Source: Microbacterium suaedae | Lineage (GTDB): Bacteria; Actinomycetota; Actinomycetes; Actinomycetales; Microbacteriaceae | NCBI RefSeq assembly: GCF_003254645.1 | Contig: NZ_PNFD01000001.1 | Span: forward strand, 744,001 to 808,000 | Direction: 5' to 3' | DNA length: 64,000 bases | Part shown: positions 29,528 to 38,830 of the stretch, one piece after another | How the letters are laid out: each line of letters opens with the position of its first letter | Numbering within the stretch: position 1 is the stretch's first letter | The notes under the pieces: model-generated | Databases searched by the model: none | Told to the model about the DNA's origin: nothing | The model's input: the letters and a program-made list of their open reading frames with translations, nothing else | Translations under genes and position numbers: made by a program

Positions 29528-31261
29528 TCAGTCGCTGGGCACGTCCTCCGATCCGTACTTCCGGATCAGGTCTTCGACATCATCGCGCACGATCGGCACG
29601 CCGCCCGTCTCAGGCCCGATCGGGACACCACCCGTATCCAGCCACACCGCCGTATCGGTCGGCAGGTGCCCGTCGACGACGGGGCCGCTCGCCGCGATCA
29701 CTTGGCCCGTGGGGAGGGGGAACGGCTGCGCTCCGAAGTTCGCGAATACCGTGACGTCGTGCGTGTGGAACGCCAGCACGTCATCGCCCACATCGTCGAT
29801 CCAGACGAGCACGCTGCGTCCGAGCCGCCGCTCGCGCCGCTCGCGCAGCAATCGCCGATACAGATGGAGCGTCGATCGCGGATCCGCGATCTCGACATCG
29901 CGGGCGTGATCGCCCCACCCTTCCGGTTGCGGTAGCCAGGACTCCCCTGTCGTGTTGAACCCGCTCGCGGGCGCGCCGCGTTCCCACGGAATCGGCACGC
30001 GGCAGCCGTCGCGTCCGTAGCGCTCACCCTGCGTCCGAACGAAGGTGGGATCCTCCCGAGCGTCGTCGGAGATGTCGACGACCTCGGGCAGACCGAGCTC
30101 CTCCCCCTGATACAGGTATGCGGATCCTGGAAGCGCGAGCATGATCGTCGTCGCGGCGCGCGCCCGGCGCAGGCCGGGCTCATACTCGGGCAGATACGGC
30201 GAGCGCGGGCCGATGCCATCGTCCTGCCCTGGTGGCAGCATGAGCCGCGCCGTGTGGCGGATCACGTCGTGGTTCGACAGCACCCATGTCGCGGGGGCGC
30301 CGACCGCGGGGTACGCCCGCAGCGATTCGGCGATGACATCGCGCAGCGACTGGGGATCCCATCCCGCCATGAGGTATCCGAAGTTGAAGGCCTGATGCAT
30401 CTCGTCGCGGCGCACCCACAGGGCCGTCTTGTCGGCCGTCGACAGCCACGCCTCCGCACACAGCACGCGGTCCCCGTCGTAGGACGCGAGAACGTGATGC
30501 CATTCGCGAAAGATGTCGTGCACCTCGGGCTGGCCGCGATACGGCGACAGCTCGTCGCGGCTGCCCATCGGCCCCGCGTTGACGGGCTTCTCGTGATCGG
30601 CGAGCCCCTCCTTCTTGATGAGGCCGTGCGCGACATCCACACGGAATCCGTCGACGCCCCGATCCAGCCAGAATCGCAGGATCGACGTGAACTCGTCCCG
30701 CACCTCGGGATTGCGCCAGTTGAAATCAGGCTGCGAGCTGTCGAAGAGATGCAGGTACCACTGGCCAGGCGTGCCGTCCGGCTCGGTCACACGCTCCCAC
30801 GCGGATCCGCCGAACTCGCTCTCCCAGTTGTTGGGCGGCAGCTCGCCGTCGTCGCCGCGGCCATCGCGGAACAGGTAGCGTTCGCGCTCCGCCGATCCCG
30901 GCGGCGCCGCGAGCGCCTCCTGAAACCAGACGTGCTCGACGGACGAGTGATTCGGCACGAGATCGACGATGATGCGGATCCCGCGTTCGTGCGCGGCCGC
31001 GAGGAATGCGTCGAAGTCGGCGAGAGTGCCGAAGAGCGGATCGATGTCGCGGTAGTCCGCGACGTCGTAACCGGCGTCATGTTGCGGCGAGCGCATGAAC
31101 GGCGAGAACCACACCGCGTCGACGCCGAGATCGGCGAGGTGGTCGATGCGCGCGAGCGCGCCCGGCAGGTCGCCGATCCCATCACCGTCCGCGTCGGCGA
31201 ACGAGCGGGGATAGATCTGATAGATGACGGCCTCGCGCCACCATTCGCCGCCGAGCGTCAT
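29528..31261 (-). CDS. GH13 alpha-glucosidase (oligo-1,6-glucosidase type)
   Basis: A 577-residue glycoside hydrolase 13 enzyme that cleaves alpha-glucosidic bonds in maltose- or isomaltose-type sugars, probably in the cytoplasm since no signal peptide is present. It begins WWREAVIYQIYPRSFADADGDG; the nucleophile Asp is in DGFRVDVAHG, the acid/base Glu in VLCAEAWLS and the transition-state Asp in VLSNHDVIRH. ATG 31261 (MTLGGEWW) is taken; the open frame upstream crosses a palindrome and the permease end. It is the last gene after a MalEFG-type importer and should hydrolyse the imported sugar. Confidence 0.93.
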   Translation of the reverse strand: MTLGGEWWREAVIYQIYPRSFADADGDGIGDLPGALARIDHLADLGVDAVWFSPFMRSPQHDAGYDVADYRDIDPLFGTLADFDAFLAAAHERGIRIIVDLVPNHSSVEHVWFQEALAAPPGSAERERYLFRDGRGDDGELPPNNWESEFGGSAWERVTEPDGTPGQWYLHLFDSSQPDFNWRNPEVRDEFTSILRFWLDRGVDGFRVDVAHGLIKKEGLADHEKPVNAGPMGSRDELSPYRGQPEVHDIFREWHHVLASYDGDRVLCAEAWLSTADKTALWVRRDEMHQAFNFGYLMAGWDPQSLRDVIAESLRAYPAVGAPATWVLSNHDVIRHTARLMLPPGQDDGIGPRSPYLPEYEPGLRRARAATTIMLALPGSAYLYQGEELGLPEVVDISDDAREDPTFVRTQGERYGRDGCRVPIPWERGAPASGFNTTGESWLPQPEGWGDHARDVEIADPRSTLHLYRRLLRERRERRLGRSVLVWIDDVGDDVLAFHTHDVTVFANFGAQPFPLPTGQVIAASGPVVDGHLPTDTAVWLDTGGVPIGPETGGVPIVRDDVEDLIRKYGSEDVPSD

Positions 31262-31316
31262 CGGATCTCCCCTCGTCCTGCGTCCGGTCCCCCGATCCTC
31301 GCCCCGGACGCGACAT

Positions 31317-31377
31317 GTCCGCAAGTCTCCGGCGAATCCGCAGCTGTTTGCGGTGGATTCGCCGGAGACTTGCGGAC
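31317..31377. repeat. Intergenic palindrome, family 2 copy 1
   Basis: A perfect 23-base inverted repeat (arm begins GTCCGCAAGTCTCCGGCG) with a 15-base loop, between the MalG-type permease stop and the glucosidase start. It is related to the palindrome at 34910-34976 (shared pattern GTCC(G/A)CAAGTCT(C/T)(C/T)G). It could act as a partial terminator or RNA stabiliser inside the operon. Confidence 0.85.
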
Positions 31378-31383
31378 TCGCGC

Positions 31384-32313
31384 TCAGCCCTTCGACGCGC
31401 CGGCCAGCAGGCCGCGGACGAAGAACCTCTGCAGGAGCAGGAACACGATCAGCGGCACGATGATCGCGATGAAGGCGCCCGCCGTGAGCAGGTGCCAGTC
31501 CTCGCCACGCTGTCCGGTCATCTGCGCGAGCAGCTTCGTCACAGGGGCGACGTTGCCATCCGCGAAGATGAGCGAAACGAGCAGGTCGTTCCAGACCCAG
31601 AGGAATTGGAAGATCGCGAACGAGGCGATCGCCGGCAGGCTCAGGGGCATCACGATGCGGAAGAAGATCTGCCCATGCCCGGCGCCGTCGACGCGCGCGG
31701 CCTCGATCACGTCGGCGGGGATCTGCGCGACGAAGTTGTGCAGCAGGAAGATCGCGAGCGGCAGGGCGAAGATCGAGTGCGCGATCCACACCTGCGCGTA
31801 CCCCGCCGTCCCGAAGGCCTGGATCACCGGGAACCCGAACACCTCACCCCGCGAGAACAGCTGCAGCAGCGGGATGAACGCCATCTGGATCGGCACGATC
31901 TGCAACGCGAACACGCTCACGAAGAGGATGTTCTTGCCGCGGAAGTCCATCCACGCGAAGCCGTAGGCGGCGAGCGTCGCGATGATGAGGGGGATGATCG
32001 CGGCCGGCAGAGTGATCGCGAACGAGTTGACGAACGACTGCGCCATCGTCAACCCGCCCGTGGCGGTGCCCAGAGCTTCGGAGTAGTTGTCGAGCGTCCA
32101 TCCCCAGTTCTGGAACGCCGTCCACCAGCCCGTCGTCTGGATCTCGGTCCGTGGACGGAACGACGACACAAGCACGCCGAAGGTCGGGATCGTCCAGACG
32201 ATCGCGATCACGAGAGCCGCGATCGTCGCCCACGGCGAGGTCAAGCGTCGCTTGGTCTCCTTCAGGGCCTGGGGTTTGCCGCCCGTGACGAGGGTGCGTG
32301 TCTCGCTCATCAC
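31384..32313 (-). CDS. Carbohydrate ABC transporter permease, MalG type
   Basis: A 309-residue permease with six predicted membrane helices and the EAA loop VIEAARVDGAGHGQIFFRIVMP, which docks to the ATPase in CUT1 importers. MSETRTLVTGG is the N-terminus. Its start overlaps the stop of the MalF-type gene by four bases (ATGA), so the pair is co-translated. No ATPase gene is near; actinobacteria often use a shared MsiK-type ATPase encoded elsewhere. Confidence 0.93.
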   Translation of the reverse strand: MMSETRTLVTGGKPQALKETKRRLTSPWATIAALVIAIVWTIPTFGVLVSSFRPRTEIQTTGWWTAFQNWGWTLDNYSEALGTATGGLTMAQSFVNSFAITLPAAIIPLIIATLAAYGFAWMDFRGKNILFVSVFALQIVPIQMAFIPLLQLFSRGEVFGFPVIQAFGTAGYAQVWIAHSIFALPLAIFLLHNFVAQIPADVIEAARVDGAGHGQIFFRIVMPLSLPAIASFAIFQFLWVWNDLLVSLIFADGNVAPVTKLLAQMTGQRGEDWHLLTAGAFIAIIVPLIVFLLLQRFFVRGLLAGASKG

Positions 32314-33443
32314 CGCACCTCCTTCTGCTTGTTCATCTGCCGCGCGTTGTAGATGATCAGCGGCAGCACGAGGATGAACAGCACAACGGCGTACGCGGCC
32401 GCGCGCCCGGATTCGAAGCTGCGGAACTGCGTGTACATCTCGTTCGCGATGACCGACGTGTTGTTGCCGCCGGCCGTCATCGTGCGCACGATGTCGAAGA
32501 TCTTCATCGACGTGAGCGCGATCGTCGTCAGCACGACGACGATCGACGAGCGGATCCCCGGTATCACGATGCGCAGGAACCGCTGCGCCGCATTGGCGCC
32601 GTCGATCTGCGCGGCCTCCAACTGCTCAGCCGGCACGCCCTTGATCGCGGCGGAGAGGACCACCATCGCGAAGCCCGTGTAGATCCAGACGAACACGACG
32701 ATGAGGAACAGCGTGTTCCACGGCTCGACCTGAAGGAACGAGATCGGTTCGCCGCCCAGCCACACGATGAGCTGATTCAGGAATCCGATCTGCTCGCGGT
32801 CCGCGGGACGCGGCGTGTACATGAAGCGCCAGATGATGCTCGCACCGACGAACGAGATCGCCATCGGCAGGAAGATCAGCGTCTTGTAGATCTTCTCGCC
32901 GCGCGTCTTGTCGATGAAGTACGCGTAGACGAGACCGATCGCGGTCGAGGCGACGGGTGCGATGAGCACCCACACGATCGTGTTCGCGACGGTACGCAGG
33001 CCCTGCGGTTGCGTGAAGATCCAGACGTAGTTGTCGAGGCCGATGAACGACGTACCGCGCGAGTTCATGAACGACTGCACAACCGTCTGCAGCACCGGGA
33101 AGACGAGCCCGATGAGCAGCATGATGAGCGCCGGCGCGAGGAAGCCGAACAGCTGGAACAGGTACCCGGCGCCCGCCTTGGCTCGGAAGTCGAGCCAGAA
33201 GAACAGCAGTCCGAGCACGCCGGCGGCGATGATCGCCCACGTGTACGACTGCAGCGCCCACATGACGCCGAGCGGCATCAGAACGCACGCGGCGAGGCGG
33301 ATGTAGGTGTACACCCGCCCCGACCGCGGCGCGATCTCGATGAAGAAGAGCAGGATCCCGATCACCACCGCGAAGGCGGCGATGATGATCGGAATCTGGG
33401 CCCAGGGCGAGAGCCAGCTGAGCCACTCGAGGAAGGCAGCCAT
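32310..33443 (-). CDS. Carbohydrate ABC transporter permease, MalF type
   Basis: A 377-residue protein with extra N-terminal helices (residues ~1-95, IPIIIAAFAVVIGILLFF and following) before the standard six-helix permease core and the EAA loop LEAAQIDGANAAQRFLRIVIP. It pairs with the MalG-type protein encoded next. It lies 3 bases downstream of the binding-protein stop. The importer should bring in an alpha-linked oligosaccharide for the GH13 enzyme. Confidence 0.93.
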   Translation of the reverse strand: MAAFLEWLSWLSPWAQIPIIIAAFAVVIGILLFFIEIAPRSGRVYTYIRLAACVLMPLGVMWALQSYTWAIIAAGVLGLLFFWLDFRAKAGAGYLFQLFGFLAPALIMLLIGLVFPVLQTVVQSFMNSRGTSFIGLDNYVWIFTQPQGLRTVANTIVWVLIAPVASTAIGLVYAYFIDKTRGEKIYKTLIFLPMAISFVGASIIWRFMYTPRPADREQIGFLNQLIVWLGGEPISFLQVEPWNTLFLIVVFVWIYTGFAMVVLSAAIKGVPAEQLEAAQIDGANAAQRFLRIVIPGIRSSIVVVLTTIALTSMKIFDIVRTMTAGGNNTSVIANEMYTQFRSFESGRAAAYAVVLFILVLPLIIYNARQMNKQKEVR

Positions 33444-33446
33444 GGG

Positions 33447-34778
33447 CTACTCGCCGGACGGCCAGCCCGACTCGATCTGCTCGAGCACGCGGTCCACATC
33501 GGAGCCGCCGACCCAGTCGCGCATGCCCTTCCAGAAGGACCCTGCGCCCACGGCGCCCGGCATGAGGTCAGATCCGTCGAAGCGGAAGACGGTGGCGGGA
33601 TCCTGGAGCAGTGCGATCGACTCCTGGAGGATCGGGCTCGACGCGAGCGACGGGTCGAGGCCGGAGTTCGCACTGATCACGCCGCCCAGTCCGACGCGCG
33701 AGTTCGCCCACTCGGCGCTCGACAGGTACTCCTGCACTGCCACAGTGTCTTCGTCGTCGTTGAACGCGCCGACGAGCTCGCCACCACCCGTGACGGCCGT
33801 GTCACCACCCTCGTCGTAGGGAGGCATCATGAACGCCCACACATCGCCGTCCTCGGCGACCTCGCCGCCGGCATCGATGAGGAAGCCCTCGAGGAACGAG
33901 GCCTGGTGCGACAGGATGCAGTCACCCGAGACGAGCGGGTTCGCGACGGCTCCGAAGTCGGTCGAGTCGATCGAGCTGACGCCACCGAAGCTCGCGTTCA
34001 CGTAGTTGTCGTCGAGCATGATCTGCCCCGCGTCGTCGAACGCCTGCTTGATCTCGTCGCCCGTGAAGGGGATCTCGTTCGCGACCCACTGGTCGTAGAC
34101 GTCGGTGCCCTGGGCGCGCAGCACGAGGTCCTCGATCCAGTCGGTTCCCGGCCATCCGGTCGCCGCATCGGATCCGAAGCCGACGCACCACGGGGGCTGA
34201 TCGGTCTCCTGGCGGATCTGCTCCGTCAGATCGAGAAGCCCCTGCCACGAGGTCGGAGCCTCCCACCCGTTGTCTTCGAACGCGGGGACGGAGTACCAGA
34301 TCCAGCCCTTGATGTTCGCCATGAGCGGTGCGCCGTAGATCTCGTCCTCGTAGGTGAGATAGCCGGCCCAGTCCTCGCTCCAGAACTCCTCGACGTTCGA
34401 GACGACGCCGTCGGAGGCGGGAACGAGGTATCCGCGCGCCGCGAGGTCGGTGAACAGACCAGGCTGCGGGAAGAACGCGAGATCGGGCGGGGTGCCGCCC
34501 TGGGCGCGCACCGCGATCTGCGATTCGAACTCCTGGGAGCCCTCGTAGATGATGTCGATGCCGGATTCCTCTTCCCAGTCGGCCCACGACTCCTCGAGCA
34601 GCTCGGCCTCGGTATCGACGATCGTCCCGTAGATGGTGACTTGGTTGTCGGATCCGCCGTCTTCTCCGCCGTCACCGCCCCCGGAGACGCCCGGTCCGCC
34701 GGAACAGCTCGTCAGTGCGAGAGCGGTGGCCGCGAGCCCCGCCCCCGTGAGGATCCATCGGTTTCGTCGTGTTGTCAT
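33447..34778 (-). CDS. Extracellular sugar-binding lipoprotein, MalE-like
   Basis: A 443-residue family 1 solute-binding protein. The signal (MTTRRNRWILTG...LALTSCSGG) has a lipobox Cys at residue 25, followed by a flexible Gly/Asp spacer. The mature protein shows the usual solute-binding pattern (TELLEESWADWEEESGID-like opening and LAFFPQPGLFTDLAARG). The start chosen is ATG 34778; ATG 34808 is in frame but adds a non-hydrophobic leader. First gene of the importer/glucosidase operon; no local regulator is encoded. Confidence 0.92.
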   Translation of the reverse strand: MTTRRNRWILTGAGLAATALALTSCSGGPGVSGGGDGGEDGGSDNQVTIYGTIVDTEAELLEESWADWEEESGIDIIYEGSQEFESQIAVRAQGGTPPDLAFFPQPGLFTDLAARGYLVPASDGVVSNVEEFWSEDWAGYLTYEDEIYGAPLMANIKGWIWYSVPAFEDNGWEAPTSWQGLLDLTEQIRQETDQPPWCVGFGSDAATGWPGTDWIEDLVLRAQGTDVYDQWVANEIPFTGDEIKQAFDDAGQIMLDDNYVNASFGGVSSIDSTDFGAVANPLVSGDCILSHQASFLEGFLIDAGGEVAEDGDVWAFMMPPYDEGGDTAVTGGGELVGAFNDDEDTVAVQEYLSSAEWANSRVGLGGVISANSGLDPSLASSPILQESIALLQDPATVFRFDGSDLMPGAVGAGSFWKGMRDWVGGSDVDRVLEQIESGWPSGE

Positions 34779-34909
34779 CGTCGTGCCCCCATCGGCTTTC
34801 GTTGACATATCGGGCGACTCCGCCCACGTGCCGAACTTAGCCCCGAGCGGCACGCCGTGGCAACGCTCCCACGCCGCCGTGACGAAAAGGTGACACGCAC
34901 GTCACCGCG

Positions 34910-34976
34910 CATGTCCACAAGTCTTCGCCGAGTCCGCTGCGAACAGCTGCGGATTCGGCGAAGACTTGTGGACATG
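34910..34976. repeat. Intergenic palindrome, family 2 copy 2
   Basis: Arms of 28 bases (start CATGTCCACAAGTCTTCGCC) with one mismatch and an 11-base loop, upstream of the MalE-like gene and downstream of the rplL terminator. It is homologous to 31317-31377, so two copies bracket the importer genes. It may belong to the promoter region of the operon or simply be a dispersed element. Confidence 0.85.
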
Positions 34977-34988
34977 CCCTGGACACGA

Positions 34989-35025
34989 CGAAGCCCGCGG
35001 AGCCGAAACGGCTCCGCGGGCTTCG
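34989..35025 (-). terminator. Terminator after rplJ-rplL
   Basis: Perfect 16-base arms (CGAAGCCCGCGGAGCC / GGCTCCGCGGGCTTCG) with a GAAAC loop, 14 bases past the rplL stop on the minus strand. No T tract follows. Confidence 0.8.
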
Positions 35026-35039
35026 CGAGTGAAACGGTC

Positions 35040-35429
35040 TTACTTGACCGTGACGGAGGCGCCGGCCTCCTCGAGCTTCGCCTTCGCGTCCTCGGCAGCG
35101 TCCTTCGCGACGCCCTCGAGAACGGGCTTCGGGGCGCCGTCAACGAGGCCCTTCGCGTCGCCGAGGCCGAGCGAGGTGAGCTCGCGGACAGCCTTGATGA
35201 CCTGGATCTTCTTGTCGCCGGCACCCTCGAGGATGACGTCGAACTCGGTCTGCTCCTCGGCTGCCTCGGCGGCGTCGCCACCGGCCGGAGCGCCGGCCAC
35301 GGCCACGGCGGCCGGGGCGGCAGCGGTGACGTCGAACTTCTCCTCGAACGCCTTCACGAACTCGCTGAGCTCGATGAGCGTGAGCTCCTCGAACGCGCTG
35401 AGCAGCTCTTCGGTGCTGAGCTTCGCCAT
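35040..35429 (-). CDS. rplL: 50S ribosomal protein L7/L12
   Basis: A 129-residue L7/L12, the stalk protein that recruits translation GTPases. The N-terminal dimerisation part [25 protein letters not shown], the Ala/Gly hinge ([16 protein letters not shown]) and the C-terminal EKTEFDV-like core ([21 protein letters not shown]...[10 protein letters not shown]) are all complete. It is 55 bases downstream of rplJ and ends in a strong hairpin. Confidence 0.98.
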   Translation of the reverse strand: MAKLSTEELLSAFEELTLIELSEFVKAFEEKFDVTAAAPAAVAVAGAPAGGDAAEAAEEQTEFDVILEGAGDKKIQVIKAVRELTSLGLGDAKGLVDGAPKPVLEGVAKDAAEDAKAKLEEAGASVTVK

Positions 35430-35484
35430 GATGTGTCTCCTGTGTGTTTTCAGCTAGGTAGGTGGGTCGTGCGAACGCCGGCGA

Positions 35485-36000
35485 TCAGCCCGCGTTCTCC
35501 TGCTTCTCGCGCAGCGCCTCGACCGTGCGAACGGTCTTCGACGGAAGCGCCTGGAAGACCGCGGCGGCCTTCGACATCGAGGCCTTCATCATGCCGGCGA
35601 CCTTCGACAGCAGAACCTCACGGCTCTCCAGGTCGGCCAGCTTGTTGACCTCGTCAGCGGTGAGCGGGGCACCGTCGAAGTACCCGCCCTTGATCACGAG
35701 AAGAGGGTGTGCCTTGGCGAAGGTGCGCAGACCCTTCGCGACGGCGACCGGGTCGCCGTGCACGAAGGCGATCGCCGACGGCCCCTGAAGGTCGTCGTCG
35801 AGGCCCGTGACCCCCGCGTTGCCCGCGGCGATCTTGGTCAGCGTGTTCTTCACCACGGCGTATTCCGCATCCTGACGAATGCTGTCGCGGAGCTCCTTGA
35901 GCTCGGCAACCGTCAGGCCGCGGTACTCGGTGAGCAGAACGGCGGTCGAGCTCTCGAACTTGTCGGCGAGCTCGGCGACCGATGCTTCCTTCAGCGCCAT
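35485..36000 (-). CDS. rplJ: 50S ribosomal protein L10
   Basis: A 171-residue L10, which holds L7/L12 dimers on the 23S rRNA to form the stalk base. It starts [17 protein letters not shown] with [21 protein letters not shown] and [19 protein letters not shown] as family marks. ATG 36000 is the start; the frame is open upstream through the leader but has no coding look. The leader carries an L10-type hairpin, so L10-L12 autoregulation is likely. Confidence 0.98.
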   Translation of the reverse strand: MALKEASVAELADKFESSTAVLLTEYRGLTVAELKELRDSIRQDAEYAVVKNTLTKIAAGNAGVTGLDDDLQGPSAIAFVHGDPVAVAKGLRTFAKAHPLLVIKGGYFDGAPLTADEVNKLADLESREVLLSKVAGMMKASMSKAAAVFQALPSKTVRTVEALREKQENAG

Positions 36001-36074
36001 GGCCACTCCTTGATACGTACGAGGCTCCTCACGGTGGTGAGGTGCCGGCCGCACCGCCTGCCCGCACACATGAC

Positions 36075-36105
36075 AAAAGCTCCGGCGCAAGCGCACGGAG
36101 CTTTT
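36075..36105 (-). promoter_or_regulatory. L10-type leader hairpin upstream of rplJ
   Basis: Arms AAAAGCTCCG and CGGAGCTTTT are perfect complements, with an inner GCGC-GCGC helix. On the minus strand the hairpin ends in CTTTTGTC, so it can act as an attenuator-like terminator about 75 bases ahead of rplJ. This fits ribosomal protein L10 leader control, in which L10-L12 binds its own mRNA. The rest of the 302-base region to 36302 shows no gene. Confidence 0.6.
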
Positions 36106-36302
36106 CGGATCCTGAAAACAGGGGAAGATCTCAGCACACCTGCGCGGGCCCCTGCGTCTGCAGTGCTTCGGTCGAGGTGCGTTTGCACGCGCTTCGACGA
36201 CCGGCGGTCTTCGGCTTCGACCATCGTACGGCAGTCGGCGCGGATCCGCCAAACCCGCGAAGCTGGGGATCCGCCGCGAGCGGGCCCGCCCAGCAGGGCG
36301 AC

Positions 36303-36989
36303 TCAATCGACGAGCGCGAGCGCCCGATATGCATCCTGCGTTGCGGCGCGGAGCATCGCCTGCTCACGCGGGCTCATCGACCCCTGCGGGATCGAGGCTC
36401 CCGTCGTGAGGCGGTACAGCTCGTCGATCAGAGCGGTCGCCATACCCACGAGCTTCTCGATCTCGCTCTCGTCGCGGTCGATCCACACGAACTTCGGATC
36501 GTCGTGGAGCGGTCGGAAGTCGCGGTGCTCCTCCCATGCGAAGAGAGTGCGCTCAGCGCCGAGCACGTGCTGCTGCCACCACACTTGCCGCAGATACTGG
36601 CGCGGAATCGTACGCCACGACTTGTTCGTCGTCTTGATCTCGGAGAGGGTCACGCGCCCCGCGTCATCCTGAACGATGCCGTCAGGCGTCGCGAGGTGTC
36701 GCTTCTCGCCGTGGGACCGAAACAGGGCACTCGACGGAAGGATCCCGTGCTCGCGTTCGATCCAGGCGGCGATCTCGGGCTCACGGCGACGACCGTGATC
36801 CGTGTATGCGTTCCCCGAGAAGCTGGACGGCCGCAGCTTCTGCTTCGCCGCACGGAGGATCGACGCCGGGGTCGAGAGGTGCGCGACGTCGGTCGCGGTG
36901 ATGCCCTGCGAGCGAGCCTTGAGCCACGCCACCCGATCACGCGAGTCGGCCACGACACGGGCCTGCAGATCGGGAGTCAGCACCCTCAT
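36303..36989 (-). CDS. YqaJ-like viral recombinase family exonuclease
   Basis: A 228-residue lambda-exonuclease/YqaJ-type nuclease. Motifs are in order: TATDVAHL with the entry Asp, [12 protein letters not shown], the metal Asp in ATPDGIV and SEIKTT with the Glu-x-Lys of the PD-(D/E)XK core. All look intact, so it should be an active 5'-3' double-strand exonuclease or related enzyme. ATG 36989 is used; the frame is open to 37049 but that crosses the divergent MFS promoter. No phage genes or recombinase partner lie nearby, so it is a stand-alone host gene of uncertain role. Confidence 0.85.
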   Translation of the reverse strand: MRVLTPDLQARVVADSRDRVAWLKARSQGITATDVAHLSTPASILRAAKQKLRPSSFSGNAYTDHGRRREPEIAAWIEREHGILPSSALFRSHGEKRHLATPDGIVQDDAGRVTLSEIKTTNKSWRTIPRQYLRQVWWQQHVLGAERTLFAWEEHRDFRPLHDDPKFVWIDRDESEIEKLVGMATALIDELYRLTTGASIPQGSMSPREQAMLRAATQDAYRALALVD

Positions 36990-37033
36990 GACCCTAGTCG
37001 ACCGGTCCTGCACGCCCCGGAGCGACGCGCATT

Positions 37034-37078
37034 GGTTGCATAAAGTCAACCACTCACCTATAGTTGACGAAACTCAAC
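37034..37078 (+). promoter_or_regulatory. Promoter and MarR-type operators upstream of the MFS-MarR operon
   Basis: TTGCAT (37036-37041) and TATAGT (37059-37064) are 17 bases apart, a near-consensus sigma-A promoter in otherwise GC-rich DNA. Three overlapping inverted repeats surround it: GGTTG-N8-CAACC (37034-37051), GTCAAC-N12-GTTGAC (37045-37068) and GTTGA-N6-TCAAC (37063-37078). The last covers the expected transcription start. The TTGA/TCAA half-sites are typical of MarR operators, and a MarR gene ends the operon, so autorepression is likely. Confidence 0.75.
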
Positions 37079-37132
37079 CTTTTGCGCGACGATGGTGCCG
37101 CGCCCCGCTCTTCCTCGCTGGAAAGGACGCGC

Positions 37133-38830
37133 GTGAGCTCTCCTCACTCCACCACCGTCTCCGCTCGCATGTCGCGTCGCCAGGTACTCGAGGCCCTTTC
37201 CGGGCTGCTCCTGGCGATGTTCTGCTCGATGATGTCGATGACCGTCGTCGGCACGTCTCTGCCGATCATCGTCCCGGAGCTCGGGGGATCCCAGACCTCC
37301 TACACGTGGGTCGTCACGATGACGCTGTTGACGACAGCGATCTCAACCCCGATTTGGGGAAAGCTCGCCGATCTCCTGAACCGCAAGACGCTCATGCTGA
37401 TCGCCCTCACGGTCTTCGTGCTCGCAAGTGCGGGGGCCGGACTGAGCCAGAACGTCGAGATGCTCATCTTCTTCCGCGCCCTGCAGGGCATCGGCGGCGG
37501 CGGCCTGCAGTCGATGGCGCAGATCCTCATGGCCGACATCATCAGCCCGCGCGAGCGCGGCCGCTACATGGGACTCATGGCCGGCGTCATGGCGATCGGC
37601 ACGGTCGGCGGCCCGCTCCTCGGAGGGCTGCTCACCGACACCATCGGATGGCGCTGGAACTTCTACGTCGGCGTCCCGCTCGGCATCATCGCGTTCATCG
37701 TGATCACCCGCACGCTGCACATCTCGCAGCATCGCGCAGGCAAAGTGCGCATCGACTATCTCGGCATCGGGCTGCTGAGCGTCGCGGCGGGCTTCCTGCT
37801 CGTATGGATCTCGAACGTCTCCGACTACGGCTGGGCCAGCTGGGAGACGCTCTACATGGTCGGCATCGGCGTCGTCGCAACGATCGCATTCATCCTCGTC
37901 GAACGACGGTCGGCCGAGCCTCTCATCCCGATGCAGATGTTCCGTGACCGCACGTTCACGCTGGCGGTTCTCGCCTCGGTCTCGATCGGCGTGTCGATGT
38001 TCGGCACCGCCATCTATCTCAGCCAGTACCTGCAGATCGCGCGCGGCTTCGGCCCGACCGAGGCCGGCCTGCTGACGATTCCGATGGCGGCGGGAATGCT
38101 TGGCGCCTCGACCGTGATCGGCCAGATCGTCTCACGTACGGGCATCTGGAAGCCCTACCTCATCCTGGGCGGCACGCTGCTCGTGGCCGGCACCGGGCTG
38201 CTCTCGACGTTGCAGGTCGACACACCCCTGTGGCTCGTGGGCGTATTCATGTTCCTGCTCGGCTCCGGCACGGGCATGACGATGCAGAACCTCGTCCTCG
38301 TCGTGCAGAACTCCGCGGATCCGACCCGGATGGGCGTCGCGAGCTCAGGCGTGAACTTCTTCCGTTCGGTCGGCGGCACAGCGGGCGTCGCGATCATGGG
38401 ATCCGTCCTCGCCGCCAGCATGACGCAGCAGGTGACCGATCGGATGTCCGAGATCGGCGCCGCTGTCGCCTCCCTCGGAGCAGAGGGCCGGGCCGTCGCC
38501 GAGCAGCTCGCGGCCGGCACCTTGCCGACGACGCGCGACATGCCCGAGACGATCGCTGTGATCATCGAGGACATCGCCGCGAACGCCATCTCGCACGCAT
38601 TCCTCGTCGGTGTGCCCCTGGCGATTCTCAGTCTCGTCGCCATCTGCTTCCTGCCGAAGGCACGGCTCGTCACGCAGACGACGATCGAGCGGCTCGAGGA
38701 CCGAAAGTCCGCTGAGGCGTCGACGACGCAGGTGGGCGCCGAACGTGCCACGCAGACCGCGGTAGCGTCGACAGGTGCGATCCCCACGCACACCCCCGAA
38801 GGATCCGAGACCCCACGAGACGATGACTGA
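37133..38830 (+). CDS. MFS drug efflux transporter, DHA2 (EmrB/QacA) family
   Basis: A 565-residue, 14-helix proton-driven exporter. Motif A GKLADLLNRK and the antiporter motif C-like GVMAIGTVGGPLLGG are visible; the Ser/Thr/Ala-rich tail is cytoplasmic. Start is GTG 37133, with GAAAGGA at good distance; the upstream TTG at 37064 lies inside the -10 box and cannot be the start. The substrate is probably an antibiotic or toxic organic compound. The MarR gene overlaps its stop by eight bases and likely represses it. Confidence 0.92.
   Translation: MSSPHSTTVSARMSRRQVLEALSGLLLAMFCSMMSMTVVGTSLPIIVPELGGSQTSYTWVVTMTLLTTAISTPIWGKLADLLNRKTLMLIALTVFVLASAGAGLSQNVEMLIFFRALQGIGGGGLQSMAQILMADIISPRERGRYMGLMAGVMAIGTVGGPLLGGLLTDTIGWRWNFYVGVPLGIIAFIVITRTLHISQHRAGKVRIDYLGIGLLSVAAGFLLVWISNVSDYGWASWETLYMVGIGVVATIAFILVERRSAEPLIPMQMFRDRTFTLAVLASVSIGVSMFGTAIYLSQYLQIARGFGPTEAGLLTIPMAAGMLGASTVIGQIVSRTGIWKPYLILGGTLLVAGTGLLSTLQVDTPLWLVGVFMFLLGSGTGMTMQNLVLVVQNSADPTRMGVASSGVNFFRSVGGTAGVAIMGSVLAASMTQQVTDRMSEIGAAVASLGAEGRAVAEQLAAGTLPTTRDMPETIAVIIEDIAANAISHAFLVGVPLAILSLVAICFLPKARLVTQTTIERLEDRKSAEASTTQVGAERATQTAVASTGAIPTHTPEGSETPRDDD

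Noticed and set aside
37064..37132. Longer MFS N-terminus from TTG 37064
   Set aside because: The TTG overlaps the -10 box and an operator and would lie before the transcription start.
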